This document shows positions 1 through 9,792 of a stretch of DNA of 64,000 nucleotides, in pieces. The notes beneath the pieces are model-generated. The model did not search any database and was not told the DNA's origin. It worked only from the letters and a program-made list of their open reading frames with translations. Both the position numbers and the translations under genes were made by a program. The stretch is taken from the NCBI RefSeq assembly GCF_000720475.1, contig NZ_JOAP01000017.1, forward strand, positions 1 to 64,000, written 5' to 3'. This stretch comes from Streptomyces aureocirculatus (GTDB taxonomy: Bacteria; Actinomycetota; Actinomycetes; Streptomycetales; Streptomycetaceae). The stretch's first letter is position 1, and each line of letters opens with the position of its first letter.

Positions 1-143
1 ACGGCGGTGTGTCCAGTAACGGGTGGGTGGGTGGGAAACCCGCCGCGGAGCGGCGGGGCGGTTGCCGCCCCCCCGGCAGGGGCAAGCGGGCGCCCCACCC
101 GCCCCCGCAGGGCAAGTGGGGCGCCCCCGGTCGCGAGGCCGGG
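1..143. other. Non-coding left edge downstream of the MMPL gene
   Basis: A very GC-rich stretch with G-runs such as GGGTGGGTGGGTGGG near base 25 and CGCCGCGGAGCGGCG near base 45. I see no convincing gene. The small frames crossing it have poor codon structure and continue antisense into the MMPL gene. The GGGTGGG run resembles the 5' flank of the intergenic repeats at 29.9 and 36.9 kb, but the 43-bp core of that repeat is absent here. Confidence 0.5.
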
Positions 144-2345
144 TCAGACGGGCTGGCGAGTGGGGGCGGGGTGCGGCGCCGTGGGGGCCGGGGGCTCGTG
201 GGAGACGCGGGGAAGCCACCGCAGGTACCGCGGGGTGTGCCAGTTGCGCTCACCGAGGAGAGTCATGAGGGAGGGCAGCAACACCATGCGGACAACCGTC
301 GCGTCGAGGAGCACGGCCACCCCGAGCCCGACCCCCATCTGCTGCATGTCCTGCATGGACAGCGTGCCGAAGACGGCGAACACCGCCACCATGATGACCG
401 CGGCCCCGGTCACCGCACCGGCCGTCCGCGTGATGCCCTCACGGATGGCGTCCGCGTTGCCAAGACCCCGGTCACGGGCCTCACGGATCCGGGACACCAC
501 GAACACGTGGTAGTCCATCGACAGGCCGAAGAGGACCACGAGCACGAACAGCGGCATCCAGTTCTCGATGGCGCCGACCTTCTCCGAGCCGATGAGCGAC
601 GCGCCCCAGCCGTGCTGGAAGACGGCCGTCATCACCCCGTACGCGGCCCCCACGGACAGCAGGTTGAGGGCGATGGAGGTGACGGCGATGACGACGGAGC
701 GGAAGCTGAACAGCATGATCAGGAAGGTGACGGCGGCGATGAAGACGAAGACCGGCACGATGCCCTCGCCGAGCTGATCGGTGAAGTCCTCGGACTCGGC
801 CAGGTCCCCGCCGACGTACGCGGTGAGAGCGGTGCCCGTACCGGCGCGCACGTCCCGTACGTCGGCACGCAACTCGGCCAGTGCCTTCTTGGCGTCCGCG
901 CCGGTTCCGCCGCCCGGCAGCGGCACCGCGATCTCGGCGACGTCCTGCCGCTCGTGGACGGTGAGTTCGGCGCCCTCGCCCGCCCTGCGCGTCAGCTCCC
1001 GCAGCGCGTCCCGTGCCGCCGGGGACCGGATGTCGTCCGCCTCGGCCACGACGAGGGCGGGCGCGGGGCCGCCGGGGAACTCCGCGGTGATCTCACGGAA
1101 GGACACCGAGAGCGGCGCGTCGGAGCCGAACTGCTTCTCCAGGCCGAGCTGTTCGGTCTTCATGCCGAGCGCGGGCGCGGCCAGGGCGAGCAGCAGGGCG
1201 GTCGCGGCGACGGCGAAGAACGCGGGCTTGGCGAGTACCGGCTTGAGCAGTGATCCCGCGACGGAGCCGCTGGCGTGGACGCCCTTCTTGGAGCGGCGGT
1301 TGAGGAAGGGGATGCGCCCGGCGTCGATGCGGTCGCCGAGCCAGGCGAGCAGCGCGGGCAGCACCGTCACGGATCCGAGCATGGCCACGCAGACGACGAG
1401 GATGGTGGCGATCGCGAAGCCCTTGAACAGGAGCAGCCCGGACAGGAACATGCCCGCCATGGCGACCATGACCGTCAGGCCCGACACCAGGACGGCGCGT
1501 CCGCTGGTGGCCGCCGCGATCCGCAGGGCCGTCTCCGCGTCGTGCCCCGCGGCCCGCTCGTCGCGCTCGCGGCGCAGATAGAACAGGCAGTAGTCGACGC
1601 CGACGGCGAGGCCCATCAGGAACATCACGGAGAACGTCGTCTCGAACAGGTGCAGCGAGTGGCTGGCGAGGGAGAGCAGGCCGAAGGCGGCCACGCACGC
1701 GGTCACCGCGAGCGCGACGGGCAGCAGCGCGGCCACGACGGCGCCGAAGGCGACCAGCAGGATGCCGAGCGCCAGTGGCACGGCCGTGAACTCGGCCTTC
1801 TTCAGGTCGTCGGTGAGCAGGTCGTTGAGGTGCTTCTCGGAGCTCGCGTCGCCGAACTGGTGGACGGTGATGCCGCGTTCCGCGCCCGCGTCCTTCGCCT
1901 TGTCGACGGCGTCGAGCACCGGCTGCACCTGGTCGGCGGCCTCGTCGGACTCGCCCTTCATCTCGAAGCGGAGGAGCGCCTCCTTGCCGTCCTTGGAGGG
2001 CAGCGGCTCCTTGAGCCCGGTCACCCTGCCGGTGCGTTCCAGGGCGCGGGACAGGTCGGCGGCCGCGTCCCGCCAGGCGTCGGGCGCCTTCGCGCCGACC
2101 ATGACGAGTTCATTCGCGGGCTCGTCGATGCCGGCGTCGTCGAGGATCTTCGTGGCCCTGGCCGAGTCGCCGGTGCCCATCTCGTCGTCGGTGGCCGTGA
2201 CCGTACCGGTCGCACCGCCGATGACCGTGGCGAGCACCACGAACAGCAGCCAGCCGAGGATCGCCGTCCTGCGGTGGTGTGCGCTCCACACCCCCAGTCG
2301 TGCCGCGAGGTTCTGCCTCTTGGCGCCCATGTCCTTTGCCCCCAT
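144..2345 (-). CDS. MMPL/RND family transporter
   Basis: Large integral membrane exporter of the MMPL (RND superfamily) type, 733 residues, the usual length for the single-polypeptide actinobacterial form. The protein shows the duplicated RND plan: one helix near residues 28-48, an extracytoplasmic domain to about 195, a helix bundle with a sterol-sensing-like core at about 195-345 (containing GLAVGVDYCLFYLRRERDER), a second external loop at about 395-540 and a second bundle at 545-710 with the matching motif LFGLSMDYHVFVVSRIREAR. The acidic/aromatic residues after GLxxDY are the proton-relay signature. Substrate is unknown; family members export lipids, siderophores or drugs. ATG at 2345 was chosen; a second ATG (MGAKRQNLAARLG) lies five codons in. 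It is divergent from the kinase/regulator pair at 2.6 kb, which suggests but does not prove control by that system. Confidence 0.9.
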   Translation of the reverse strand: MGAKDMGAKRQNLAARLGVWSAHHRRTAILGWLLFVVLATVIGGATGTVTATDDEMGTGDSARATKILDDAGIDEPANELVMVGAKAPDAWRDAAADLSRALERTGRVTGLKEPLPSKDGKEALLRFEMKGESDEAADQVQPVLDAVDKAKDAGAERGITVHQFGDASSEKHLNDLLTDDLKKAEFTAVPLALGILLVAFGAVVAALLPVALAVTACVAAFGLLSLASHSLHLFETTFSVMFLMGLAVGVDYCLFYLRRERDERAAGHDAETALRIAAATSGRAVLVSGLTVMVAMAGMFLSGLLLFKGFAIATILVVCVAMLGSVTVLPALLAWLGDRIDAGRIPFLNRRSKKGVHASGSVAGSLLKPVLAKPAFFAVAATALLLALAAPALGMKTEQLGLEKQFGSDAPLSVSFREITAEFPGGPAPALVVAEADDIRSPAARDALRELTRRAGEGAELTVHERQDVAEIAVPLPGGGTGADAKKALAELRADVRDVRAGTGTALTAYVGGDLAESEDFTDQLGEGIVPVFVFIAAVTFLIMLFSFRSVVIAVTSIALNLLSVGAAYGVMTAVFQHGWGASLIGSEKVGAIENWMPLFVLVVLFGLSMDYHVFVVSRIREARDRGLGNADAIREGITRTAGAVTGAAVIMVAVFAVFGTLSMQDMQQMGVGLGVAVLLDATVVRMVLLPSLMTLLGERNWHTPRYLRWLPRVSHEPPAPTAPHPAPTRQPV

Positions 2346-2575
2346 CGAGTAAGCGTGAAGTAAGCCGAGCTGACGTGGATCACGCTAGAAAGGAGCGCGG
2401 CGCGGCCCCAGCCGCCGGGACCCCCTGTCGGTGAAGCAGAGGGCGAGGTCCGGGGGTGTTGCTGGCACCACCACGGGCCGGGTGCCGGACCCAGTGCCCC
2501 GGCCACGGTGACCAGGGAGAATGTTCGAGTGCCGGTACACAGACCGGGTACGGGCCGCACGGAGAGAGGGACAGC

Positions 2576-3853
2576 ATGAGGACGTCGAGGGTGCGCGAGG
2601 CGCTGTTGTCGGGGGTGCGCGGCCTGTATCTGGCCATCGCCACCCTTGCCGGGTCGATCACTCTCTTCGTGCTCTCGGTCGTGTCGATCGTGCTCATCCC
2701 GCTCGGGATCGGTGTCTTCACGACCCCGGTGATCCTCGCGGTGGTCCGCGGTCACGCGAACGTGCGCCGTGGCCAGGCCGAGGCGTGGACGGGCATCCGG
2801 ATCCCGAGCCCGTACGGGAAGCGGTCCGGCGGCGGCCCGGGCGGTGTCGTCGGCCAGGTCGCGCGCTGTACGCGGTTGCTCAAGGACCCGGCGACCTGGC
2901 GGGATCTGCAGTGGCTCCTCGTCGACATGACGGCGGGCTTCGTCTCCATCATCTTCGCGCCCGCCCTCGTGCTCTATCCGGTGTACGGCTGGGTGCTCGC
3001 CCTCGGCGTCTGGGAGCCGATCTACAACGCGGGCGGCGGCGAGTGGTACGGCTTCATCCACGTCGACTCGCAGTTGGCGGCGAACGGTGCCGCCGCGCTC
3101 GGCACGGCGCTCGCCGTCCTCGCCCTCTTCCTCAACCCGGCCATCGTCCGCGGCCACTTCCTCCTGGCCCGCACCCTGCTCGCGCCCACCGCCGCCATGC
3201 GCGAGCGCGAACTGGCGCAGCGCGTGGACCGCCTGGAGGAGACCCGGCACGACGCGGTGGACAGCTCCGCCGCCGAGCTGCGCCGCATCGAGCGGGATCT
3301 GCACGACGGCGCGCAGGCCAGGCTCGTCGCCATGGGCATGGACCTCGGCACCATCGAGGCGCTGGTCGAGAAGGACCCCGCGAAGGCCAAGGAGATGATC
3401 GCCAAGGCCCGGCAGAACTCCGGCGAGGCCCTGACCGAGCTGCGCGACCTGGTCCGCGGCATCCACCCGCCGGTGCTCGCCGAGCGCGGTCTGGGTGACG
3501 CGGTGAAGGCCCTCGCGCTGCGTCTTCCCGTACCCACGGACGTCGACGTGGAGCTGGCGGGCCGGGCCGGGGAGCCGGTGGAGGCGGCCGCGTACTTCGC
3601 GGTGAGCGAGACGCTGACGAACGCGGTGAAGTACGCGAACGCGGAGCGCATCTGGGTGGACGTGCACCACGCGCACGGCATGCTCCGCATCGCGGTCACC
3701 GACAACGGCAGGGGCGGCGCCGTCATCGGCGGCGGATCCGGGCTGAGCGGGATCGAACGGCGACTCGGTACATTCGACGGCGTACTGGCCGTCAGCAGTC
3801 CCGTTGGCGGTCCGACCATGGTGACCATGGAGATCCCTTGCGAGTTGTCCTAG
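2576..3853 (+). CDS. Two-component sensor histidine kinase (NarL-partner class)
   Basis: Membrane sensor kinase, 425 residues. The N-terminal half (residues ~10-215) is a hydrophobic sensor region with several helices, including two pairs flanking a GIRIPSPYGKRSGGGPGG loop, as in the Streptomyces putative-sensor kinases. A HisKA_3 dimerisation box follows, with phospho-acceptor His243 in ERDLHDGAQARLVAMGMDLG. The HATPase_c domain has an N box (ETLTNAVKYANAERI) and a G1 box (DNGRGGA). ATG 2576 was chosen because the conserved protein starts there; upstream in-frame codons extend only into non-conserved sequence. The stop codon lies inside the next gene, so kinase and regulator are translationally coupled. 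The signal is unknown; the divergent MMPL exporter is an obvious candidate target. Confidence 0.92.
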   Translation: MRTSRVREALLSGVRGLYLAIATLAGSITLFVLSVVSIVLIPLGIGVFTTPVILAVVRGHANVRRGQAEAWTGIRIPSPYGKRSGGGPGGVVGQVARCTRLLKDPATWRDLQWLLVDMTAGFVSIIFAPALVLYPVYGWVLALGVWEPIYNAGGGEWYGFIHVDSQLAANGAAALGTALAVLALFLNPAIVRGHFLLARTLLAPTAAMRERELAQRVDRLEETRHDAVDSSAAELRRIERDLHDGAQARLVAMGMDLGTIEALVEKDPAKAKEMIAKARQNSGEALTELRDLVRGIHPPVLAERGLGDAVKALALRLPVPTDVDVELAGRAGEPVEAAAYFAVSETLTNAVKYANAERIWVDVHHAHGMLRIAVTDNGRGGAVIGGGSGLSGIERRLGTFDGVLAVSSPVGGPTMVTMEIPCELS

Positions 3854-4488
3854 CCGAAGACCTCTTCCTGCTGCGCGACGGCCTCGTGCGGATGCTGGAG
3901 GCATTCGACTTCGAGATCGCGGCGGCGGTGGAGACCGGGCCCGAGCTGACCAAGGCCTTGGCCGAGCTCGAACCGGACGTCGCCATCGTGGACGTCCGGC
4001 TGCCGCCGTCCCACACCGACGAGGGGCTCCAGTGCGCGCTCGCCGCCCGCCGGGCACGCCCGGGTCTGCCGGTGCTCGTGCTCTCGCAGCACGTGGAGCA
4101 GTTGTACGCGCGTGAGCTGCTCGCGGACGGCGACGGCGGGGTCGGCTATCTCCTCAAGGACCGGGTCTTCGACGCGGAGCAGTTCATCGACGCGGTGCGC
4201 CGGGTGGCCGCGGGCGGCACCGCGATGGACCCGACGGTCATCCAGCAGCTCCTCTCCCGGCGCGCCACCGACCAGCCGCTCGGCGCGCTCACGCCGCGCG
4301 AGCGCGAGGTCCTTGAGCTGATGGCGCAGGGCCGGTCCAATGCAGCGATCGCCTCCCAGCTCGTCGTCACGGAGCGGGCCATCGCGAAACACACCTCCAA
4401 TATCTTCGCGAAACTCGATCTGCCGGTGTCCGACGACGACAACCGCCGTGTCCTCGCGGTTCTCGCCTATCTCGATCAAGGACGCTGA
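3838..4488 (+). CDS. NarL/FixJ-family response regulator
   Basis: DNA-binding response regulator of 216 residues. The receiver domain has the acidic pair (residues 7-8, AED), phospho-acceptor Asp52 (AIVDVRLPP), the switch Ser/Thr region and Lys107 (LLKDR). The C-terminal LuxR-type helix-turn-helix covers about residues 148-205 (LTPREREVLELMAQGRSNAA). The start is TTG at 3838, overlapping the kinase gene by 16 bases; no ATG or GTG gives the conserved RVVLAEDLFLLRDG beginning, so the TTG start is well supported. It should be phosphorylated by the upstream kinase and act as a promoter-binding activator, with the 230-bp intergenic space before the MMPL exporter as a likely target region (inference). 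Confidence 0.93.
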   Translation: MRVVLAEDLFLLRDGLVRMLEAFDFEIAAAVETGPELTKALAELEPDVAIVDVRLPPSHTDEGLQCALAARRARPGLPVLVLSQHVEQLYARELLADGDGGVGYLLKDRVFDAEQFIDAVRRVAAGGTAMDPTVIQQLLSRRATDQPLGALTPREREVLELMAQGRSNAAIASQLVVTERAIAKHTSNIFAKLDLPVSDDDNRRVLAVLAYLDQGR

Positions 4489-4564
4489 CGCGCGCGCGTG
4501 TGTTGCCGGGGAGTTTTTCCGGGCGCCGTTGAACGACGTGGACTGCTGATGCGTACGTAGTCCC

Positions 4565-6004
4565 ATGGGACGTACCTCACGACGCACCTCACGACGCACC
4601 TCGCGAAAACGATCAAAGCTGGCCGGCCGGGCGGTCGCCGCGTCGGCGGCGCTCATCCTGGGCGGCAGCGGACTCGTCGCGGTGAATGTCTACGCGAATG
4701 CCGACGAAACCGGCGGCCGGTCGCCCGATGCCCGTACGCAGGCCCAGAATCAGGGCGGCGGACAGCAGGCGAGCACCATCAGTTGCCCGGACGTAGGCAA
4801 TCAACTGCCGGACGTTCCGCAGGGCGCCCGCGCCGAAGTCGACCGCGAACTCGCCGCCCTCGACAGTCAGATCACCGACGCCTACGCGAAGTTCGCCGAG
4901 GCCGAGGACAAGAATTCCGTCCTCGGCCCGCTGGCGGAGCGGCGGCGGCCCACCATCGAGAACATCCGCTCCGCGATCGACCGGGACGGCAGCCCGCCGG
5001 AGAACCTCGGCGGGATGGTTCCCTGCACCCTTCAGGCCGACGACGACGGCGGCGGCGGCGCACAGCAGGGCGGCGTACCGGGTCAGGGGCAGAGCCAGGG
5101 GCAAGGTCAGGCGGGAAACGGGCCCGAGGCCGGGGACTTCGTCGACATCACCTCCGTCCGGCCCAATGTCCGCAAACCCCGAAATCAGCGCGGCGCATCC
5201 CGCGGCACCTTCACCACCGATTGCGGAACGAACGAGAACGGAAAGTTCAATCCGGACAACGTCATCGTCGCGCCCGGTGTGAGCAATGGCGCCCACCACA
5301 TGCACGACTACGTCGGAAATCAGGAGACGGATGCCTTCTCCGGCGACGGCGACCTCGCGAACGGTGACACAAGCTGCCGCAATCAGGGCGACAAATCCAC
5401 GTACTACTGGCCCGTTCTGAGGCTGCAGAACGGAAACGACGAGAACGACGCGGACGCGGACGGCGGCGGCCGGGACAAGAACGTCGGTGAAATCCAGACG
5501 CCGGACCAGGTCACGCTGAAATTCGCCGGAAGTCCGGTCGGCAAGGTCACCGCGATGCCGCGTTTCCTGCGCATCATCACGGGTGACGCCAAGGCGTTCA
5601 CCAATGGGGACGTAAATGCCAATGCCTCCTGGAGCTGCACCGGTTTCGAGAACCGCCAGCTCAAGGACAAATATCCGATCTGCCCCGACGGCAGCAAGGT
5701 CGTGCGCACCTTCAACTTCCAGAGCTGCTGGGACGGACAGAACACCGACAGCGCCAACCACCGCACCCATGTGGCGTTCGCCGACCGGCGCAGCGGCCGC
5801 TGCCCGCAGGGCTTCCGCGCCATCCCGCAACTGGTGCAGCGCGTCGTGTACGACGTACCGCCGGGGCCCGGCTTCGCCGTGGACTCCTTCCCCGAGCAAC
5901 TGCACAAGCCCATCACCGACCACGGTGACTTCATCAACGTGTTCGACCAGAGGCTGATGCAGCGCGTCGCCAAGTGCATCAACGACGGCCGCCGCTGCGC
6001 CTGA
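4565..6004 (+). CDS. Secreted DUF1996-domain protein
   Basis: Exported protein of 479 residues. An arginine-rich n-region ([12 protein letters not shown], encoded by a 12-bp tandem repeat) precedes a hydrophobic core at about residues 22-45 ending ...VNVYANA, a Sec- or Tat-type signal peptide. A low-complexity Gln/Gly/Asp linker (about 160-190) leads to a DUF1996 domain of about 260 residues, recognised by [14 protein letters not shown], the conserved Cys pairs and [18 protein letters not shown]1996 has no established activity; it occurs in secreted bacterial and fungal proteins. Several Cys residues suggest disulphides outside the cell. It stands alone between the regulator and a convergent small gene, and codon use matches its neighbours. 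Confidence 0.88.
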   Translation: MGRTSRRTSRRTSRKRSKLAGRAVAASAALILGGSGLVAVNVYANADETGGRSPDARTQAQNQGGGQQASTISCPDVGNQLPDVPQGARAEVDRELAALDSQITDAYAKFAEAEDKNSVLGPLAERRRPTIENIRSAIDRDGSPPENLGGMVPCTLQADDDGGGGAQQGGVPGQGQSQGQGQAGNGPEAGDFVDITSVRPNVRKPRNQRGASRGTFTTDCGTNENGKFNPDNVIVAPGVSNGAHHMHDYVGNQETDAFSGDGDLANGDTSCRNQGDKSTYYWPVLRLQNGNDENDADADGGGRDKNVGEIQTPDQVTLKFAGSPVGKVTAMPRFLRIITGDAKAFTNGDVNANASWSCTGFENRQLKDKYPICPDGSKVVRTFNFQSCWDGQNTDSANHRTHVAFADRRSGRCPQGFRAIPQLVQRVVYDVPPGPGFAVDSFPEQLHKPITDHGDFINVFDQRLMQRVAKCINDGRRCA

Positions 6005-6118
6005 CCCGCCACCTGCTCCTTCTCCCCACAGACTGCTGCGCGGTCGGTTCGCGCGGTGGCGGTGGAAGTGCCCTACGTGCCCAGGGCCCGGTCCTCGCTC
6101 CCCCCACCACGCCACTCG

Positions 6119-6541
6119 TCAGGAGTGGTGCGAGGACCGCTCCACCGTCCCGCCGAGCCGGCCGCGCAGCGCTGCGACCACGGCGGGCTCGCCGACCGCG
6201 ACCCACCTCCTGCCGACCAGATAGGTGCCGCCGTAGTCCTTGGCCGCGTTGAGCCACTCGCGTTCACCGCGGTCGGTGGCGAAGGTGGCGAGAACGAAAC
6301 GGCCGTCCTCGTTCAGGCAGTTGGCCTGGCGCAGCTCGTCGGCGTCCGTCTGGATGTCGGGCGCGCACTCGGCCTTCGCGGCGAGCTGCTCCAGGGTGCC
6401 GGTGGCCGTCCTCGGCGCCGCGTCCGCGCCCCGGGCCCCGCCCTCGCGGTCGCCGCCGGACCCCGCGGCGAGCCCCGCCGCGATCACCAGGCCGCACGTG
6501 GTGGCCGAAAGCGCCCCCGCGGCCCACATCATCTTCCTCAT
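6119..6541 (-). CDS. Small exported or membrane-anchored hypothetical protein
   Basis: Short protein of 140 residues with an N-terminal hydrophobic segment (KMMWAAGALSATTCGLVIAAG) and a hydrophilic remainder ending near WVAVGEPAVVAALRGRLGG. I do not recognise a named domain, but the layout (signal anchor, then a compact domain with two Cys residues at about 70 and 87) is common among Streptomyces extracytoplasmic proteins. The start at 6541 is preferred over an in-frame ATG at 6592 because an AGGAGAG ribosome-binding site lies 7 bases before it. It is convergent with the DUF1996 gene and divergent from the GH89 gene, with about 110 bp for both promoters. Confidence 0.7.
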   Translation of the reverse strand: MRKMMWAAGALSATTCGLVIAAGLAAGSGGDREGGARGADAAPRTATGTLEQLAAKAECAPDIQTDADELRQANCLNEDGRFVLATFATDRGEREWLNAAKDYGGTYLVGRRWVAVGEPAVVAALRGRLGGTVERSSHHS

Positions 6542-6654
6542 CGCTCTCTCCTGTCGCGTCCGGCGATATGAACTCGCCTTGTCCGTACGCACCGTTGAGC
6601 ACTGGAGGCCGCCCGGATACCGTGCGCCGCAGTCATCGACGCAGGGGGGTACAC

Positions 6655-9600
6655 ATGTCCGGACCGTCGCGACGCTCCGTGCTCGGCACCGCGGGTGCCA
6701 TCGGCCTGACGGGCGCCGGAGGCCTGGGTGCCGCCGTCGGCACCCAGACCCCGGCCCGCGCGGCCGAGGGGCCCGCCCGGGGCCCCGCCCTCGATACGGA
6801 TTCCGCGCGCTCCGTGCTCAACCGACAGCTCCCGCACCACGCGGAACAGTTCAAACTCAGGCTCGTCCCGGCGGAGGACGGCCGGGACCACTTCCGCGTG
6901 CACGGCGCCAAGGGCCGCATCGAGGTGTCGGGCACCACCCCCGCCGTGCTCTGCACCGGAGTCCACTGGTATCTGAAGTACGTGTGCGGCGCGCACATCG
7001 CCTGGAACGGCAGCCAGCTCGACCTGCCACGGCGCCTGCCCGCGCCCGCGCGCCCCCTGCGCCGCTCGACCGCGCTCCCCCACCGGTTCGCCCTCAACGA
7101 CACCAATGACGGCTACACCGCCCCGTACGCCGACTGGCCGTACTGGGAGCGCATGATCGACGTCCTCGCGCTGCACGGCTGCAACGAGGTGTTCGTCATC
7201 GCGGGCATGGAGGGCGTCTACCACCGCGTCCTGAAGGACTTCCAGTACACCGACGCGGAGTCCCGCGCCTGGCTGCCCGCGCCCTCGCACCAGCCGTGGT
7301 GGCTGCTGCAGAACCTGGCCGGGTACGGCGGCCCGCTCTCGCCCGAGATCATCGACCGCCGCACCGACCTCGGCCGGAAGATCGTGGACCAACTGCGGGA
7401 GCTCGGCATGGCTCCGGTCCTGCCCGGCTACTACGGCCACGTCCCGGACGGCTTCGTGGCCCGCAACGGCGGCGACGCCCGCGTGGTGCCGCAGGGAATC
7501 TGGCACGGTTTCAAACGCCCCGACTGGCTGGACCCGCGCACGGACGCCTTCGCGCAGGTCGCCGCGTCGTTCTACCGGCACCAGGGCGATGTCTTCGGCG
7601 CGGCACGGCACTTCAAGATGGACCTCCTGCACGAGGGCGGCACGGCGGGCGACGTGCCGGTACCGGCAGCGGCGAAGGGTGTGGAGACCGCGCTCCAGAA
7701 GGCGCACCCGGGCGCGACCTGGGTGATCCTCGGCTGGCAGGAGAACCCGCTGCCCGAGCTGCTCGACGCCATAGACAAGCAGAAGATGCTGATAGTCGAC
7801 GGTGTCTCCGACCGCTACCAGAGCGTCACCGACCGCGAGAAGGACTGGGGCGGCACGCCCTACGCCTTCGGTACGATCCCCAACTTCGGGGGCCGCACCA
7901 CCATCGGCGCCCGCACCCACCTGTGGCAGGAGAAGTTCTTCGCCTGGCGCGACAAGGAGAACAGCGCCCTCGTGGGCACCGCGTATCTGCCCGAGGCCAC
8001 CGACCGCGACCCGGCGGCCTTCGAGCTGTTCTCCGAACTGGCCTGGCGGGACGACGAGGTGGACCGCGCCGACTGGTTCGCCGCGTACGCCGACTTCCGT
8101 TACGGCCGCCGCGACCGGCACGCCCGCGCCGCCTGGCGGGCCCTGCACGACACCGCGTACCAGCACCGGGCCGTCGAGCGCAGCGACCCGCACGACTCGC
8201 TGTTCGCCGCGCGCCCCGACCTGGCGGCGAACCGCGCGGCGGAGTACGCGCCGCGCGCCCTCACCTACGACCCCGGCCGCTTCGACGCGGCCTTCGCGGG
8301 CCTCCTCGGCGTCGCGGGCGACCTGAGACGCAGCGCCGCGTACCGCCACGACCTCGTCGACGTGGCCCGCCAGGCCCTGGCCCACCGCAGCCGCCAGCTC
8401 CTGCCGCAGCTCAAGAGGGCGTACGAGCGCAAGGACCGGACCACCTTCCGCGCCCTCGCCGACCTGTGGCTGCGCCTGATACGCCTCTCCGACGACGTCA
8501 CGGGCACCCACCAGGCGTTCCTGCTCGGCCCCTGGATCGAGGACGCGCGGCGCCTGGCCACCAGCGACACCGAGCGCGCCGAGTTCGAACGCACCGCGAA
8601 GGTCCTCATCACGGTGTGGGGCGACAGGCCCACATCGGACCCCGGCAATCTGCACGACTACGGCAACCGCGAGTGGCACGGCCTGACCGCGGACTTCTAC
8701 TTCGTCCGCTGGCAGAGGTGGCTCGACGAACTGGCGGACGCGCTCGCCGCCGGGCGCGCGCCGACGCCGGTGGACTGGTTCGGCGCGGTGGAGGAACCCT
8801 GGACCCGCGAGCGCAAGGACTACCCCCTGCGTCCCGTCGCGGACGCGTACCGCACCGCCGCCCGCGTCCACGGCGTCCTCGCCCGCGCCCCCTACCAGGG
8901 CTCCCTGGAGGTCACCGCGGAGCCGCCGTCCTTCCCGCCCGGCGGGCACGCGCGCGTGGAGGCACTGTTCCGCAACGTCAACGGGCTGCGCGCGACCGGT
9001 CGCGTCGACTTCACCCTGACCGGGCTCGACGCGGAACCCGAGGGGCCGACGACGCTCCCCCGCGTGCCCGCCGCGGGCACCGGCACCGTCGCCTGGCGCG
9101 TGGACGCCCCTTCCAACCCCCTGGACCGGCCCCTGCGGCCGCTGCCCTACACCCTCACCGCGCGGTACGGCCCGCAGGGAGAGCCGCGGGTCGACGCCGC
9201 GCACGAGGGCACCCTGTTCGTGGCGGGCCCGGTCCCGGCGGACTGGCGCACGTACACCAACAACGACGCCGTCTTCGGCGCTCTGGACGGGCGGTACGCC
9301 ATCGACGGGGGCGGCGCCGATCTGTGGCGGGGCACCGCGGAGTTCGGAACGCTCTACCGTCCCGGTGCGCTGCGGGACGGCGTGTCCGTCACGGTCCGCG
9401 TCGACTCCCAGGCCACCACCGGCGCCTGGGCCCGCGCCGGCATCATCGTCCGCGACTCCCTCACCACCCCCGGCTCCCCCGGCTTCCTCAACCTCGCCGT
9501 CACCCCCGCCAACGGCGTCGTACTCTCCTACGACACGACCGGGGACGGCACCCTGGACACCTACCGGCGCGTCACCGGCGTGAAGGCCCCCGTGCTGCTG

Positions 9601-9792
9601 CGCCTCTCCCGGGGCGGGGGCACCTTCACCGGGGAGTTGTCCACCGACGGGGGCACGACGTGGCGGACGGTCGCCTCCGTGCCGGTGCCGGGGGTTGCCG
9701 CCGCCCAGGACGTGGGGATGTTCATGACGGCCACGCACGGTGGTGCCGGGGGGCGGGGGACCGTGGAGTTCAGTGGGTGGAGGGACGCATGA
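6655..9792 (+). CDS. Secreted alpha-N-acetylglucosaminidase (GH89)
   Basis: Large exported glycoside hydrolase, 1045 residues. A twin-arginine signal (SRRSVLGTAGAIGLTGAGG) opens the protein. The following ~700 residues match the NAGLU/GH89 plan: a small N-terminal alpha/beta domain, a TIM barrel (YWERMIDVLALHGCNEVFVI, then PWWLLQNLAGYGGPLS and MAPVLPGYYGHVPDGF) and an all-helical C domain. GH89 enzymes remove terminal alpha-GlcNAc, for instance from mucin or heparan-type glycans. The last ~190 residues form a jelly-roll-like module (about 855-1045) not needed for GH89 activity, probably a carbohydrate-binding or DUF1349-type domain. ATG 6655 was chosen because it starts directly before the Tat signal and follows a GGGGGG-type ribosome site. 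Its stop overlaps the next start by four bases. Confidence 0.9.
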   Translation: MSGPSRRSVLGTAGAIGLTGAGGLGAAVGTQTPARAAEGPARGPALDTDSARSVLNRQLPHHAEQFKLRLVPAEDGRDHFRVHGAKGRIEVSGTTPAVLCTGVHWYLKYVCGAHIAWNGSQLDLPRRLPAPARPLRRSTALPHRFALNDTNDGYTAPYADWPYWERMIDVLALHGCNEVFVIAGMEGVYHRVLKDFQYTDAESRAWLPAPSHQPWWLLQNLAGYGGPLSPEIIDRRTDLGRKIVDQLRELGMAPVLPGYYGHVPDGFVARNGGDARVVPQGIWHGFKRPDWLDPRTDAFAQVAASFYRHQGDVFGAARHFKMDLLHEGGTAGDVPVPAAAKGVETALQKAHPGATWVILGWQENPLPELLDAIDKQKMLIVDGVSDRYQSVTDREKDWGGTPYAFGTIPNFGGRTTIGARTHLWQEKFFAWRDKENSALVGTAYLPEATDRDPAAFELFSELAWRDDEVDRADWFAAYADFRYGRRDRHARAAWRALHDTAYQHRAVERSDPHDSLFAARPDLAANRAAEYAPRALTYDPGRFDAAFAGLLGVAGDLRRSAAYRHDLVDVARQALAHRSRQLLPQLKRAYERKDRTTFRALADLWLRLIRLSDDVTGTHQAFLLGPWIEDARRLATSDTERAEFERTAKVLITVWGDRPTSDPGNLHDYGNREWHGLTADFYFVRWQRWLDELADALAAGRAPTPVDWFGAVEEPWTRERKDYPLRPVADAYRTAARVHGVLARAPYQGSLEVTAEPPSFPPGGHARVEALFRNVNGLRATGRVDFTLTGLDAEPEGPTTLPRVPAAGTGTVAWRVDAPSNPLDRPLRPLPYTLTARYGPQGEPRVDAAHEGTLFVAGPVPADWRTYTNNDAVFGALDGRYAIDGGGADLWRGTAEFGTLYRPGALRDGVSVTVRVDSQATTGAWARAGIIVRDSLTTPGSPGFLNLAVTPANGVVLSYDTTGDGTLDTYRRVTGVKAPVLLRLSRGGGTFTGELSTDGGTTWRTVASVPVPGVAAAQDVGMFMTATHGGAGGRGTVEFSGWRDA